Below, piece by piece: positions 47,782 through 56,845 of a DNA stretch of 64,000 nucleotides; the first letter of the stretch is position 1, and every line of letters begins with the position of its first letter. The position numbers were made by a program, and so were the translations under genes. The DNA lies in contig NZ_UFQC01000029.1 in assembly GCF_900496975.1 (NCBI RefSeq), forward strand, positions 1 through 64,000. Reading direction: 5' to 3'. The notes under the pieces are model-generated. The model ran no database searches. It had not been told where the DNA came from and worked only from the letters and a program-made list of their open reading frames with translations. The stretch comes from Achromobacter veterisilvae (GTDB lineage Bacteria; Pseudomonadota; Gammaproteobacteria; Burkholderiales; Burkholderiaceae_B).

Positions 47782-50397
47782 ATGAAAAAGAAAGACATTG
47801 AATTTCTCGATGTCGTGGCTTTGCGCGGCCCGAACATTTGGACGTATCGCCCGGTCCTGGAAGCATGGGTGGATATCGGTGAGCTGGAAGACTACCCCTC
47901 CAACACCATCCCGGGCTTCTACGAACGCCTGACCGCATGGCTGCCCACGCTGATCGAGCACCGCTGCAGTCCGGGGGTGCGGGGCGGGTTCCTGTCCCGC
48001 GTGAAGGAAGGCACCTGGCCGGGCCACATTCTCGAACACGTCACGCTGGAACTGCAGAACCTGGCCGGGCTGCGCGGCGGCTTCGGCAAGGCCCGCGAGA
48101 CCTCCACCCGCGGCGTCTACAAGGTCGTCGTGCGCGCCTGGCAGGAACAGGTCACCCGCGCCGCCCTGAACGAAGCCCGCGACCTGGTCATGGCCGCCAT
48201 CGAAGACCGTCCTTTCGACGTCCCCGCCACCGTCTCGAAGCTGCGCGGCCTGATCGACAGGCACTGCCTGGGCCCCAGCACCGCCTGCATCGTGGACGCG
48301 GCCGACGACCGCGACATCCCCTATATCCGGCTGTTCGAGGGCAACCTCGTGCAGTTCGGCTACGGGTCGGCCCAGCGCCGCATCTGGACCGCCGAAACCG
48401 ACCGCACCAGCGCCATCGCCGAGGGCATCTCGCGCGACAAGGACCTGACCAAGGAACTGCTGTCGACCTGCGGCGTGCCCGTGCCCGAAGGCCGCCTGGT
48501 CGAGAGCGAGGAAGACGCCTGGGAAGCGGCCGAGGACATCGGCCTGCCCGTGGTCGTGAAGCCCTATGACGGCAACCACGGCCGCGGCGTGTTCACCAAC
48601 CTGACCACCCGCGAGGAAGTGGTGTCGGCCTACCGCGTGGCCGTCGACGAAGGCAGCGGCGTGATCGTCGAGCGCTTCGTGCTGGGCAACGAGCACCGCC
48701 TGCTGGTCGTGGGCGACCGCATGGTGGCCGCCGCCGCCGGCGAGCCCGCCTGGGTGACGGGCGACGGCAAGTCCACCATCATCGAACTGATCGACAGCCA
48801 GATCAACACCGATCCGCGACGCGGCCGCACCGAGAACCACCCGCTGAACCCGGTTCGCCTGGATTCGGCCGCCCGGCTGGAGATCGCGCGCCAGGGCCTG
48901 TCCGAAGACGGCATTCCGCCCGAGGGCCAGCGCGTGCTGGTGCAGCGCAGCGGCAACGTCGCCTTCGACGTGACCGACCGCGTGCATCCCAGCGTCGCGG
49001 CCACCGTGACCCTGGCCGCGCGCATCGTGGGCCTGGACATCGCCGGCGTGGACCTGGTGGCCGAGGACATCTCCCGCCCGCTGGACGAGCAGCGCGGCGC
49101 CATCGTCGAGGTCAATGCCGGCCCCGGCCTGCTGATGCACTTGAAGCCGGCCGACGGCGCGCCGCGCCCCGTGGGCCGCGCCATCGTCGACCACCTGTTC
49201 CCCGACGGCGACACCGGCCGCATCCCCATCGTGGGCGTGGCCGGCACCAACGGCAAGACCGTCGTGGCGCGCCTGGTGGCCCGCCTGCTGTACCTGTCGG
49301 GCAAGCGCACCGGCCTGGCTTGCAGCGAAGGCCTCTACCTCGACCGCCGCCTGGTGCAGAAAGGCGACCGCGCCGATTTCGACTCGGGCACGCGCCTGCT
49401 GATGAACCGCAACCTGGACGCCGCCGTCATCGAAAACGACAGCGGCGTGATCCTGGGCCAGGGCCTGTCCTACGACCGCTGCCAGGTGGGCGTGGTCACC
49501 AATATCGACGACGCCGACCATCTGGGCGATTTCGACATCAACGAAACGGACCGCATGTTCAATGTGTTCCGCACCCAGGTCGACGTGGTGCTGCCGACCG
49601 GCGCGGCCGTGCTGAACGCGCGCGATCCGCGCGTGGTGGAGATGGCCGAGCTGTGCGACGGCGCCGTGATCTTCTTCGGCATCGACCCCGCCCTGCCCGC
49701 CATCGCCGAACACCTGCTGCAGGACGGCCGCGCGGTGTTCGTGCGCGACGGCGGCATCGTGCTGGCGCAGGGAACCCGCGAGGAAAGGCTCGCCGCCGTG
49801 GCCGCCATTCCGCTGACCCATGGCGGGCGCGTGGCCTTCCAGGTCGAGAACGTGCTGGCCGCGGTGGGCGCGGCCTGGGCGCTGGACATCCCGGTCGAAC
49901 TGATCCGCGCCGGCATCGAAACCTTCGATATCGACCAGGCCGACGCGCCGTGGCAATTCACGCTGTTCGAACGCAACGGCAGCACCGTGGTGGTGGACGA
50001 CGTGCACAACGCCTCGGCGCTGCGTCCGCTGATCGCCGCGATCGACCAGTTCCCGGCGACCTTGCGCGCCGCCGTCTATTCGGGCGGCGCCGACCGGCGC
50101 GACCAGGACCTGATCGAGCAGGGCAAGCTGCTGGGCGACGCGTTCGACCGCGTCGTGCTCTACGACGACCTCACCGTGCGCAGCAAGCGCCCGGCGGGCC
50201 AGGCGCGCGCGCTGCTGCGCCAGGGCCTGGCGCAAGGCGCCCGCGTGAAGGAAGTCCAGGAAGAGCCCGACCACGGCAAGGCCATCGAAAGCCAGCTCAA
50301 CGGCATCGCGGCGGGCGACTTCGTCCTGCTGCAATCGGACGAGGCGTTCTCCGGCCCCACCATCGACCTGGTCCGCCGCTGGATTCAGCAATACTGA
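47782..50397 (+). CDS. Cyanophycin synthetase, divergent paralogue (CphA')
   Basis: 871 residues. N-domain with HILEHVTLELQ (His82, Glu85, His86, Glu90), ATP-grasp G-domain (about 210-475, VVVKPYDGNHGRGV, EVNAGPGLLMHLKP) and Mur-ligase-like M-domain (about 480-871). In the M-domain key motifs deviate from canonical CphA: the P-loop reads GTNGKTVV (488-495), ENDSGV (551-556) replaces ETARGG, and DDVHNA (739-744) replaces DYGHNP. The ATP-grasp also lacks the NLSTGG loop. It may therefore be partly inactive or specialised. It is followed after 60 bases by the second synthetase gene. Confidence 0.9.
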   Translation: MKKKDIEFLDVVALRGPNIWTYRPVLEAWVDIGELEDYPSNTIPGFYERLTAWLPTLIEHRCSPGVRGGFLSRVKEGTWPGHILEHVTLELQNLAGLRGGFGKARETSTRGVYKVVVRAWQEQVTRAALNEARDLVMAAIEDRPFDVPATVSKLRGLIDRHCLGPSTACIVDAADDRDIPYIRLFEGNLVQFGYGSAQRRIWTAETDRTSAIAEGISRDKDLTKELLSTCGVPVPEGRLVESEEDAWEAAEDIGLPVVVKPYDGNHGRGVFTNLTTREEVVSAYRVAVDEGSGVIVERFVLGNEHRLLVVGDRMVAAAAGEPAWVTGDGKSTIIELIDSQINTDPRRGRTENHPLNPVRLDSAARLEIARQGLSEDGIPPEGQRVLVQRSGNVAFDVTDRVHPSVAATVTLAARIVGLDIAGVDLVAEDISRPLDEQRGAIVEVNAGPGLLMHLKPADGAPRPVGRAIVDHLFPDGDTGRIPIVGVAGTNGKTVVARLVARLLYLSGKRTGLACSEGLYLDRRLVQKGDRADFDSGTRLLMNRNLDAAVIENDSGVILGQGLSYDRCQVGVVTNIDDADHLGDFDINETDRMFNVFRTQVDVVLPTGAAVLNARDPRVVEMAELCDGAVIFFGIDPALPAIAEHLLQDGRAVFVRDGGIVLAQGTREERLAAVAAIPLTHGGRVAFQVENVLAAVGAAWALDIPVELIRAGIETFDIDQADAPWQFTLFERNGSTVVVDDVHNASALRPLIAAIDQFPATLRAAVYSGGADRRDQDLIEQGKLLGDAFDRVVLYDDLTVRSKRPAGQARALLRQGLAQGARVKEVQEEPDHGKAIESQLNGIAAGDFVLLQSDEAFSGPTIDLVRRWIQQY

Positions 50398-50457
50398 CAA
50401 TATCCGCGCGCCCCGCCAGAGCGCGGGCGCGCCGTGAGCTAGACAGGAATACCTGCC

Positions 50458-53028
50458 ATGGAAGTTTCCCGTATCCGAGCACTGCGCGGCCCCAACCTGT
50501 GGAGCAAGAACACGGCGATCGAGGCCATCGTCTCTTGCGCCGACGCCGAATGCTCCATCGACAACCTGCCGGAATTCGAAGCGCGCCTGCGCGCGCGGCT
50601 GCCGCAGACCGGGCTGCTGCGCCCCGAAGGCCACCAGGACGCGGTGTCCATCGCGCACGTGCTGCAGATCGCCGCGCTGACGATGCAGGCGCACGCCGGC
50701 TGCCCCGTCACGTTCGGCCGCACCGCCTCCACCATCGAGCCGGGCGTGTTCCAGGTGGTGGTGGAATACAGCGAGGAAGAGGTCGGCAGGCTGGCGATGG
50801 AACTGGCCCAGGTGCTGGTGCGCGCCGCGCTGGACGACGCGCCGTTCGACCTGGCCGACGCGCTGAAGCGCCTGCGCGACCTGGACGAAGACGTGCGCCT
50901 GGGGCCCAGCACCGGCTCCATCGTGAACGCCGCCGTCGCGCGCAACATCCCCTACCGCCGCCTGACGCAAGGCAGCATGGTGCAGTTCGGCTGGGGCAGC
51001 AGGCAGCGCCGCATCCAGGCCGCCGAAACGGACCTGACCAGCGCCATCTCCGAGTCCATCGCGCAGGACAAGGACCTGACGAAAATGCTGCTGGACGCCG
51101 CCGGCGTGCCGGTGCCGATGGGGCGTTCGGTCACCACCGCCGAGGAAGCCTGGGCCGCGGCCCAGGAACTGGGCGGCCCGGTGGTCGTCAAGCCGCGCGA
51201 CGGCAGCCAGGGGCGCGGCGTCGCCGTCAACATCGAAACGCGCGAACGCGTGATCCAGGCCTTCGAAGCCGCCGAGGAAATCAGCTCGGAAGTCATCGTT
51301 GAGCGCTATATCCCCGGCCACGATTTCCGCCTGCTGGTGGTGGGCGGCGCGCTGGTGGCGGCGTCGCGCCGCGATCCGCCGCAGGTCACGGGCGACGGGC
51401 AGCAGACCATCCGCCAATTGGTGGAGCAGGTCAACGCCGACCCGCTGCGCGGCGACGGCCACGCGACCTCGCTGACCAAGATCCGCTTCGACGACATCGC
51501 CCTGGCCACGCTCAAGAAGCAGGGCTTCGACGCCGACTCCGTGCCGCCCGCCGGCACGCTGATCTTCCTGCGCAACAACGCCAACCTGAGCACCGGCGGA
51601 TCGGCCACCGACGTGACCGACGAGGTGCATCCCGAGATGGCGGCGCGCGCGGTGTCCGCGGCCCGCATGATCGGACTGGACATCTGCGGCGTGGACGTGG
51701 TGGCCGAAAGCGTGCTGTATCCGCTCGAGGACCAGCATGGCGGCGTGGTGGAAGTGAATGCCGCGCCCGGCCTGCGCATGCACCTGAACCCGTCGTTCGG
51801 CAAGGGCCGCCCGGTGGGCGAGGCCATCATCGCCAACATGTACGCCGACGGCGACGACGGCCGCATTCCGGTGGTGGCGGTGGCTGGCACCAACGGCAAG
51901 ACGACCACGGTGCGGCTGACCGCCCATCTGCTGGGCGCGGCCGGCAACCGCGTCGGCATGACGAATTCCGACGGCGTCTACGTGAACGGCCTGCGCATCG
52001 ATACGGGCGACTGCAGCGGCCCGCGCAGCGCCCGCAGCGTGCTCATGCATCCGGACGTGGACGCGGCCGTGTTCGAGACCGCGCGCGGCGGCATCCTGCG
52101 CGAAGGGCTGGCGTTCGACCGCTGCAACGTGGCCATCGTCACGAACATCGGCATGGGCGACCACCTGGGCCTGGGCTACATCAGCACGGTGGAAGACCTG
52201 GCCGTGGTCAAGCGCGTGATCGTGCAGCACGTGCATCCCACGGGCACCGCGGTCCTGAACGCGGCCGATCCCATCGTGGCCGAAATGGCCGCCAGTTGCC
52301 CGGGCTCGATCACGTATTTCGCCGAGGACCGCAACCATCCCGTGATGGCGACGCATCGCGCCCAGGGCCTGCGCGCCGTGTACCGCGACGGCGACGCGAT
52401 CGTGGCCGCGCAGGGCGCCGAAGAAATCCGCTACCCGCTGGCCGGCATTCCCCTCACCCGCGACGGCGCGATCACCTTCCAGGTCGAGAACGCCATGGCC
52501 TCGATCGCCGCGGCCTGGGCGCTGGGCCTGGACCAGGACGTCATCCGCCGCGGCCTGGCCACCTTCGTCAACGATGCGCAGACCGCACCCGGGCGCTTCA
52601 ACGTGTTCGATTACCGCGGCGCCACGGTGATCGCGGACTACGGCCACAATCCCGACGCGATCCTCGCGCTGGTCCGCGCGGTGGACGCCATGCCCGCCAG
52701 GCGCCGCTCCGTCGTCATCAGCGGCGCGGGCGACCGGCGCGACGAAGACATCCGCATGCAGACCGAGATTCTCGGCGAAGCCTTCGACGACGTGGTGCTC
52801 TACCAGGACCAGTGCCAGCGCGGCCGCGCCGACGGCGAGGTGCTGGCGCTGCTTCAGTTGGGCCTGGCCAACGCCACCCGCAGCAAGCACGTCGAGGAAA
52901 TCCACGGCGAGTTCCTGGCGATCGACACCGCCCTGGCCCGGCTTGCTCCCGGCGACCTGTGCCTGATCCTGGTGGACCAGGTGGAAGAAGCGCTGGCGCA
53001 CATCGCAAGCCGCATCGCGCAGGCCTGA
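50458..53028 (+). CDS. cphA: Cyanophycin synthetase
   Basis: 856 residues. It builds multi-L-arginyl-poly-L-aspartate from Asp, Arg and ATP without ribosomes. The M-domain is canonical: GTNGKTTT (477-484), ETARGG (540-545), DYGHNP (727-732). The ATP-grasp keeps NNANLSTGG and EVNAAPGLRMHL but has RDGSQGRG where the common form is DGNHGRG. In the N-domain the HxxEH motif of its neighbour is missing (AHVLQIAALTMQ). The ATG has an ACAGGAA site upstream. A perfect hairpin follows the gene. No cyanophycinase gene is in the window. Confidence 0.95.
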   Translation: MEVSRIRALRGPNLWSKNTAIEAIVSCADAECSIDNLPEFEARLRARLPQTGLLRPEGHQDAVSIAHVLQIAALTMQAHAGCPVTFGRTASTIEPGVFQVVVEYSEEEVGRLAMELAQVLVRAALDDAPFDLADALKRLRDLDEDVRLGPSTGSIVNAAVARNIPYRRLTQGSMVQFGWGSRQRRIQAAETDLTSAISESIAQDKDLTKMLLDAAGVPVPMGRSVTTAEEAWAAAQELGGPVVVKPRDGSQGRGVAVNIETRERVIQAFEAAEEISSEVIVERYIPGHDFRLLVVGGALVAASRRDPPQVTGDGQQTIRQLVEQVNADPLRGDGHATSLTKIRFDDIALATLKKQGFDADSVPPAGTLIFLRNNANLSTGGSATDVTDEVHPEMAARAVSAARMIGLDICGVDVVAESVLYPLEDQHGGVVEVNAAPGLRMHLNPSFGKGRPVGEAIIANMYADGDDGRIPVVAVAGTNGKTTTVRLTAHLLGAAGNRVGMTNSDGVYVNGLRIDTGDCSGPRSARSVLMHPDVDAAVFETARGGILREGLAFDRCNVAIVTNIGMGDHLGLGYISTVEDLAVVKRVIVQHVHPTGTAVLNAADPIVAEMAASCPGSITYFAEDRNHPVMATHRAQGLRAVYRDGDAIVAAQGAEEIRYPLAGIPLTRDGAITFQVENAMASIAAAWALGLDQDVIRRGLATFVNDAQTAPGRFNVFDYRGATVIADYGHNPDAILALVRAVDAMPARRRSVVISGAGDRRDEDIRMQTEILGEAFDDVVLYQDQCQRGRADGEVLALLQLGLANATRSKHVEEIHGEFLAIDTALARLAPGDLCLILVDQVEEALAHIASRIAQA

Positions 53029-53051
53029 GCCGCCCCGGCGGCGGCCCAATA

Positions 53052-53083
53052 GGAAACGGGGCGCCCCTGGGCGCCCCGTTTCC
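53052..53083 (+). terminator. Hairpin terminator of the cphA pair
   Basis: GGAAACGGGGCGCCC and GGGCGCCCCGTTTCC are perfect 15-base arms around CT, about 24 bases after the cphA stop. The T tract is short (TTTCC ... TTT), so release may be moderate; the stem is also positioned for the convergent lipoprotein gene. Confidence 0.75.
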
Positions 53084-53106
53084 ATGTTTGCGCGGCGTCC
53101 GCCGGC

Positions 53107-53226
53107 TCAGCTACTGGCCGCCACGGCGGGCGCCGCGGCCTGGTACCTGTCCGTCACGTGCGTGCATCCCACCGCCGCCAGCGCGGCCAGCGTCAACAAG
53201 ATCGCGCTGCAAAGTCGTTGCGTCAT
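53107..53226 (-). CDS. Small lipoprotein (39 residues)
   Basis: A short frame starting with an ATG preceded by GAGAGG at 6 bases. The translation MTQRLCSAILLTLAALAAVG is followed by Cys21 and THVTDRYQAAAPAVAASS. Lys/Arg near the N-terminus, a hydrophobic core and A-V-G-Cys form a lipobox, so the mature lipid-anchored peptide would be only 19 residues. It resembles small entericidin-like or orphan lipoproteins in layout. Function unknown. It lies convergent to cphA. Confidence 0.6.
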   Translation of the reverse strand: MTQRLCSAILLTLAALAAVGCTHVTDRYQAAAPAVAASS

Positions 53227-53623
53227 GCGTGCCTCTCTCCCGTTCCTGGTGATCGAACCGCCCTGCGGGTTCCGCCACGACTATACCGCCGCGGCGCGCG
53301 CCCTGCCCGCGCCCGCCCGCAGATCCCGTTACCAGCCCCCCGCAAAAGCGGACAAGACGTTGCTGGAATGTAACGTCCGCCCTTAGTGCGCCTGCAACCC
53401 CTGCCCGCCTGAAAACGCGCTTTTCCGCCCGGGAAGCACCGTTACATTTGCCCACAGCAAGGTTTGACAGGCCTCGCCGGGGGCTCGTACGTTGAAGACC
53501 TGGGCCTGGCGCGAAAGCAGCCGCAACGCAGGCAGGCCCGGCTGATCAGTGTCCCACTCAAAACCGCGGGGGCAAGGTTCGCAGGCCACGAACCCACCGC
53601 CGCACGCAAACGGAGAGGTCACC
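53227..53623 (+). other. Intergenic region between small lipoprotein and csbD (397 bases)
   Basis: No gene is supported. It must hold the lipoprotein promoter (minus) and the csbD promoter (plus). ATGTAACG (53368-53375) and CGTTACAT (53440-53447) are 8-base inverted repeats, 64 bases apart, between the two genes. Confidence 0.5.
53464..53493 (+). promoter_or_regulatory. Candidate promoter of the csbD-DUF1328-BON operon
   Basis: TTGACA, an 18-base spacer and TACGTT, about 130 bases before the csbD ATG. The -35 is perfect, the -10 weak. The CGTTACAT repeat lies 16 bases upstream of the -35. Confidence 0.4.
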
Positions 53624-53824
53624 ATGAACAACGACGTTATCGCTGGCAAATGGAAGCAACTGGCAGGCAAGGCCAAGGCGGCCTGGGGCGAACTCACCGA
53701 CGACGAGCTGACCCGCACGGAAGGCAACGCCGAACGCCTGGCGGGCCTGATCCAGGAGCGCTATGGCAAGACCAGGGAACAGGCGGAGAAAGAAGTCCGC
53801 GACTTCTTCGACGGCAATCCCTGA
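53624..53824 (+). CDS. CsbD family stress-response protein
   Basis: 66 residues. MNNDVIAGKWKQLAGKAKAA, WGELTDDELTRTEGN and the final helix LIQERYGKTREQAEKEVRDF are typical of CsbD (general stress protein family; E. coli YjbJ). Soluble and highly charged. Function unknown, but expression in stress or stationary phase is usual. The ATG follows GGAGAGG. The frame is open 25 codons upstream without a ribosome binding site. Confidence 0.92.
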   Translation: MNNDVIAGKWKQLAGKAKAAWGELTDDELTRTEGNAERLAGLIQERYGKTREQAEKEVRDFFDGNP

Positions 53825-53851
53825 CCCCGCCAACCACCAGGAGAAGCTGAC

Positions 53852-54016
53852 ATGCTGCACTACGCCGTAGTTTTCTTCGTCATTGCCATCATCGCGGCCG
53901 TCCTGGGTTTCGGCGGCATCGCCGCCGGCGCCGCGGGCATCGCCAAGATCCTGTTCTTCGTCTTCCTGGTACTGGCGCTGCTGTCCATTCTGGGCGGCGC
54001 ATTCCGCAAGAAATAG
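53852..54016 (+). CDS. DUF1328 small membrane protein (UPF0391)
   Basis: 54 residues: two hydrophobic helices ([20 protein letters not shown] and [17 protein letters not shown]) joined by a Gly/Ala-rich turn, ending FRKK. This is the UPF0391/DUF1328 family, often induced with CsbD in stress. AGGAGA precedes the ATG by 7 bases. It starts 27 bases after csbD. Confidence 0.9.
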   Translation: MLHYAVVFFVIAIIAAVLGFGGIAAGAAGIAKILFFVFLVLALLSILGGAFRKK

Positions 54017-54090
54017 AACCCGTACCCCAAGATCTCCCGACAACCGCTGCGTCCCGAACGCGCTGAACCACACCAACAAGGAGCATGACT

Positions 54091-54429
54091 ATGGAATTTC
54101 GCAAGCTGATCGCCGCCGCCGCACTGGGCACGGGCGCTGCCTTCACTTCCATCGCCTTTGCCGCCGATGACGGCAAGCCGAAACAGTCCGTGGGTGAATA
54201 CGCGTCCGACGCCACCGTGACCACCAAGGTCAAGGCCGCCTTCGTGGCCGACAAGCAACTGAGCGCCCTCGATATCGCCGTGGAAACCAATGAGGGCATC
54301 ACGACGCTGACCGGCACCGTGGGCACCGCCGCCGAGGCCGATCATGCGGCTACCGTGACGCGAGGCGTCGAAGGCGTGAAGCAGGTGATGAACAACATCA
54401 AGGTCGACCCCGCCAAGAACAAGCAATAA
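54091..54429 (+). CDS. BON-domain periplasmic protein (OsmY-like)
   Basis: 112 residues. A signal peptide (to about residue 24, SIAFAADDG) precedes a single BON domain (about 38-107; DATVTTKVKAAFVADKQL, VETNEGITTLTGTVGTAAEA). BON domains bind phospholipid membranes; the related OsmY is induced by osmotic stress. The ATG at 54091 is chosen because AAGGAG is 8 bases upstream; the ATG two codons earlier is too close. Third gene of the stress trio, followed by a terminator. Confidence 0.92.
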   Translation: MEFRKLIAAAALGTGAAFTSIAFAADDGKPKQSVGEYASDATVTTKVKAAFVADKQLSALDIAVETNEGITTLTGTVGTAAEADHAATVTRGVEGVKQVMNNIKVDPAKNKQ

Positions 54430-54464
54430 AGCTTGTACCGCTTCGGGCCGGCCCCGAAGCAGAA

Positions 54465-54500
54465 ACGGCGCCCGCATACGCGGGCGCCGTCTTTTTTTTT
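54465..54500 (+). terminator. Intrinsic terminator of the csbD operon
   Basis: ACGGCGCCCGC and GCGGGCGCCGT form an 11-base stem with an ATAC loop, followed by C and nine T residues, 35 bases after the BON gene stop. Confidence 0.93.
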
Positions 54501-54531
54501 GCGGGGCTTTGTCTGGAGAGGCCGCGCGTCC

Positions 54532-55404
54532 TCAGACGTCCACCGCGCCCCGGCCGATCTCCAGCGCCCGCCCGCCCACCTGGATCCGCCCGTCGGCCAG
54601 GACGTCCAGCAGCAGCCGGCATGGCCTGCCGATCAGGTCGCCCTGCTCGACCAGGATGCTGGCGGGCAAGGCGTGGCCCCGGTGCCGCAACCACCCGCCC
54701 AGGTTGGCGCAGGCCGACCCCGTGCCGGCGTCCTCGTTCACCCCGCCGCCCGCCTTGGCATAGAAGTACCGGGCCACCGCGACCTGCCGCCCGTCCTGCG
54801 TCCTGCCGTCGTCGAACGCAAAGACATACAGGATCTTGCGGCCCAGGCTGTTGGCCTGCCAACGATCCAGCCGGGCCGCGTCGGGCGCGGCGCGGCGCAC
54901 GGCGTCCACGCTGGCAAGCGGCACCAGCAGTTGGTCGGCGCCCGTGTCCACCCACACCGGATCGTCCAGCAGGTCAGCAGGGTCCAGGCCCGCCAGGCTG
55001 GCGATCTCCGCCCGGCCCAGCGCGGGCTGCGCGGTGCGCACGCCGTCCGGACAGGGCGCGGTGAAGGTCCAGGCATCGCCCCGGGCCGTGACCGGCACGA
55101 TGCCGGCCGCGAATTCCAGCGCCAGCGCATCACCGGACTTGAGCAGGTCGCGCACGACCTGCGCGGTGCCGATGGTGGGATGGCCCGCGAACTTCATCTC
55201 GTAGCCGGGCGTGAAGATGCGCACCCGCGCGTCCGCCCGGTCCGAAGGCAGGATGAAAGTGGTTTCGGACAGATTGAATTGCACCGCCAGATTCAGCATG
55301 GTGGCGTCGTCCATGCCGCGCGCGTCTTCGAACACGCAGAGCTGGTTGCCGCTGAAGGGCCCGGAAGCGAAAACGTTGAGCAGGCGGAACGCGTAAGAGG
55401 CCAT
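54532..55404 (-). CDS. PhzF family isomerase/epimerase-like protein
   Basis: 290 residues, PhzF/diaminopimelate-epimerase fold. The N-terminal VFASGPFSGNQLCVFEDARG and NLAVQFNLSETTFILPSD carry the conserved catalytic Glu; FAGHPTIGTAQVV and EDAGTGSACANLGGWL are the second-domain loops. Members isomerise diverse small acids and the substrate here is unknown. It starts 4 bases after the ftrD stop, so it is transcribed with the iron-uptake genes. Confidence 0.9.
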   Translation of the reverse strand: MASYAFRLLNVFASGPFSGNQLCVFEDARGMDDATMLNLAVQFNLSETTFILPSDRADARVRIFTPGYEMKFAGHPTIGTAQVVRDLLKSGDALALEFAAGIVPVTARGDAWTFTAPCPDGVRTAQPALGRAEIASLAGLDPADLLDDPVWVDTGADQLLVPLASVDAVRRAAPDAARLDRWQANSLGRKILYVFAFDDGRTQDGRQVAVARYFYAKAGGGVNEDAGTGSACANLGGWLRHRGHALPASILVEQGDLIGRPCRLLLDVLADGRIQVGGRALEIGRGAVDV

Positions 55405-55408
55405 GGGG

Positions 55409-56806
55409 CTACCAGACCGCGAAGAACAGCACCCAGGCCAGACAGAACGGCGCCAGGCCCGCCAGCAGCACCAGCCATGCCAGGCCTTTGCGCAGGGCGC
55501 TGGCTTCGCGCGGCTTCAGCAGGCGCGCATACAGGCGCAGCGTCCACAGCACCGCCAGACTGAGCAGGGTGAAGCGCACGGGCGCGGCCCACGCGGCCTG
55601 CACGCCTTCGTGCTTGAGCAGGTTGACCGTGGTGGCCGAGAGGCCCAGGAACACGCCGATGCCGGCGGACGGGATCAGGGCCTGGGCCAGCTTGTGCAGG
55701 CCCGGCCGGCCCCAGCGTCCGGCGGCCGTCCCCGGCACGGCCGCGGCCGGCGCCAGGCGGTCGGCGATCCACAGCGACAGGAAGCTCGCGCCCCCGACGC
55801 AGACCGTGGCGCCGACGACGAACATCAGGATGCCGGCGCCGTCCAGCCAGGAAAAGCTGTCGTTCACTTCCGGGTAATGCGTCAGGATGAACCAGGGCGC
55901 GTTGTCCATCAGCGGCCACAGGATGTCGTGCTCCACCAGCCACGTCGCGGCCCACTGCTTGGCGGTCACGTACCAGGGGCTGGCGCTCCAGAGGAAGGCG
56001 CCGATCGCGATGCCCATCAGGCCGAAGCACAGCAGCGCCGTCTGCCAGGGATCGCCCTGCGCGACGCGGACGATTTCCTCTTCGGGCGAACGCGGCGTCA
56101 GCGCGATCGCGCCGCGGTAGCCGCTGCAGCGTCCACAGACGTGGCAATCGCCGGCGCCTTTCATGTGGCGCAGCGGCACCAGCGGCGCACAGTTGATGGG
56201 TTCGATGCGGATGACGGGATGGCGCCACTTTTCTTCGTCGACCTTGAAGTGCCAGGGCGCCAGCTTGGCCAGCAGGTTGAACACGCCGTTGACCGGGCAC
56301 AGGTACTTGCACCACACCCGCTTGCTGCGGCCATAGCGCCAGCCGACGATCATGGCCGCCACCGTGGACCCGCCCAGCACCGCCAGCACCGCCAGCGGGT
56401 ACTGGTACACGCTGACGAGCTGCCCGTAGACGGTCGTCAGCGCGAACGCCACGAAAGGCCAGCCGCCCCAGCGCATCCATTTCGGGATCGCCAGCCCCTT
56501 GCCGCGTTCGCTGGCCCATTCCGTCAGCATGCCCTCGGGGCATAGCCAGCCGCACCAGGCGCGGCCCAGGATCGGCATGGAAATCAGCACGAACGGCCAC
56601 CACACACCCCAGAACGCGAACTGCGCGACGATCGTCAGGTTGTTGAACACCGAGGACGCGTTGTCCGGCAGGGGCAGGACCGCGGGCACGATCAGAAGAA
56701 ACGCGTACATCGCGACAATGCCCCACTGCAGCTTGCGCAACAGCGGGGCATGGTCACGGAGGAAGTCGGCGATACGGGAGGTTGCCCTCCCGAGTACAGC
56801 AGCCAT
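55409..56806 (-). CDS. ftrD: Ferrous iron uptake polyferredoxin-type membrane protein FtrD
   Basis: 465 residues with several transmembrane segments. Cys motifs CGWLCPEG (about 95), CKYLCPVNG (about 175) and CHVCGRCSG (about 230) are 4Fe-4S ligands of the NapH/CcoG type. In the Bordetella FtrABCD system FtrD is thought to accept or pass the electron linked to oxidation of imported ferrous iron. The start is the ATG (MAAVLGRATSRIADFL); a TTG two codons earlier also exists. It is 39 bases downstream of ftrC. Confidence 0.9.
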   Translation of the reverse strand: MAAVLGRATSRIADFLRDHAPLLRKLQWGIVAMYAFLLIVPAVLPLPDNASSVFNNLTIVAQFAFWGVWWPFVLISMPILGRAWCGWLCPEGMLTEWASERGKGLAIPKWMRWGGWPFVAFALTTVYGQLVSVYQYPLAVLAVLGGSTVAAMIVGWRYGRSKRVWCKYLCPVNGVFNLLAKLAPWHFKVDEEKWRHPVIRIEPINCAPLVPLRHMKGAGDCHVCGRCSGYRGAIALTPRSPEEEIVRVAQGDPWQTALLCFGLMGIAIGAFLWSASPWYVTAKQWAATWLVEHDILWPLMDNAPWFILTHYPEVNDSFSWLDGAGILMFVVGATVCVGGASFLSLWIADRLAPAAAVPGTAAGRWGRPGLHKLAQALIPSAGIGVFLGLSATTVNLLKHEGVQAAWAAPVRFTLLSLAVLWTLRLYARLLKPREASALRKGLAWLVLLAGLAPFCLAWVLFFAVW

Positions 56807-56845
56807 GGTCAAACCTTCAAATATTCAGTCCGGCAAAAGTGCGGA

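Noticed and set aside
47767..53085. An open frame of 1772 codons antisense to both cyanophycin synthetase genes
   Set aside because: It mirrors two clearly conserved genes; such antisense frames arise from the high GC content at third positions. Its translation is low-complexity (His/Gln/Val/Gly-rich) with no domain.
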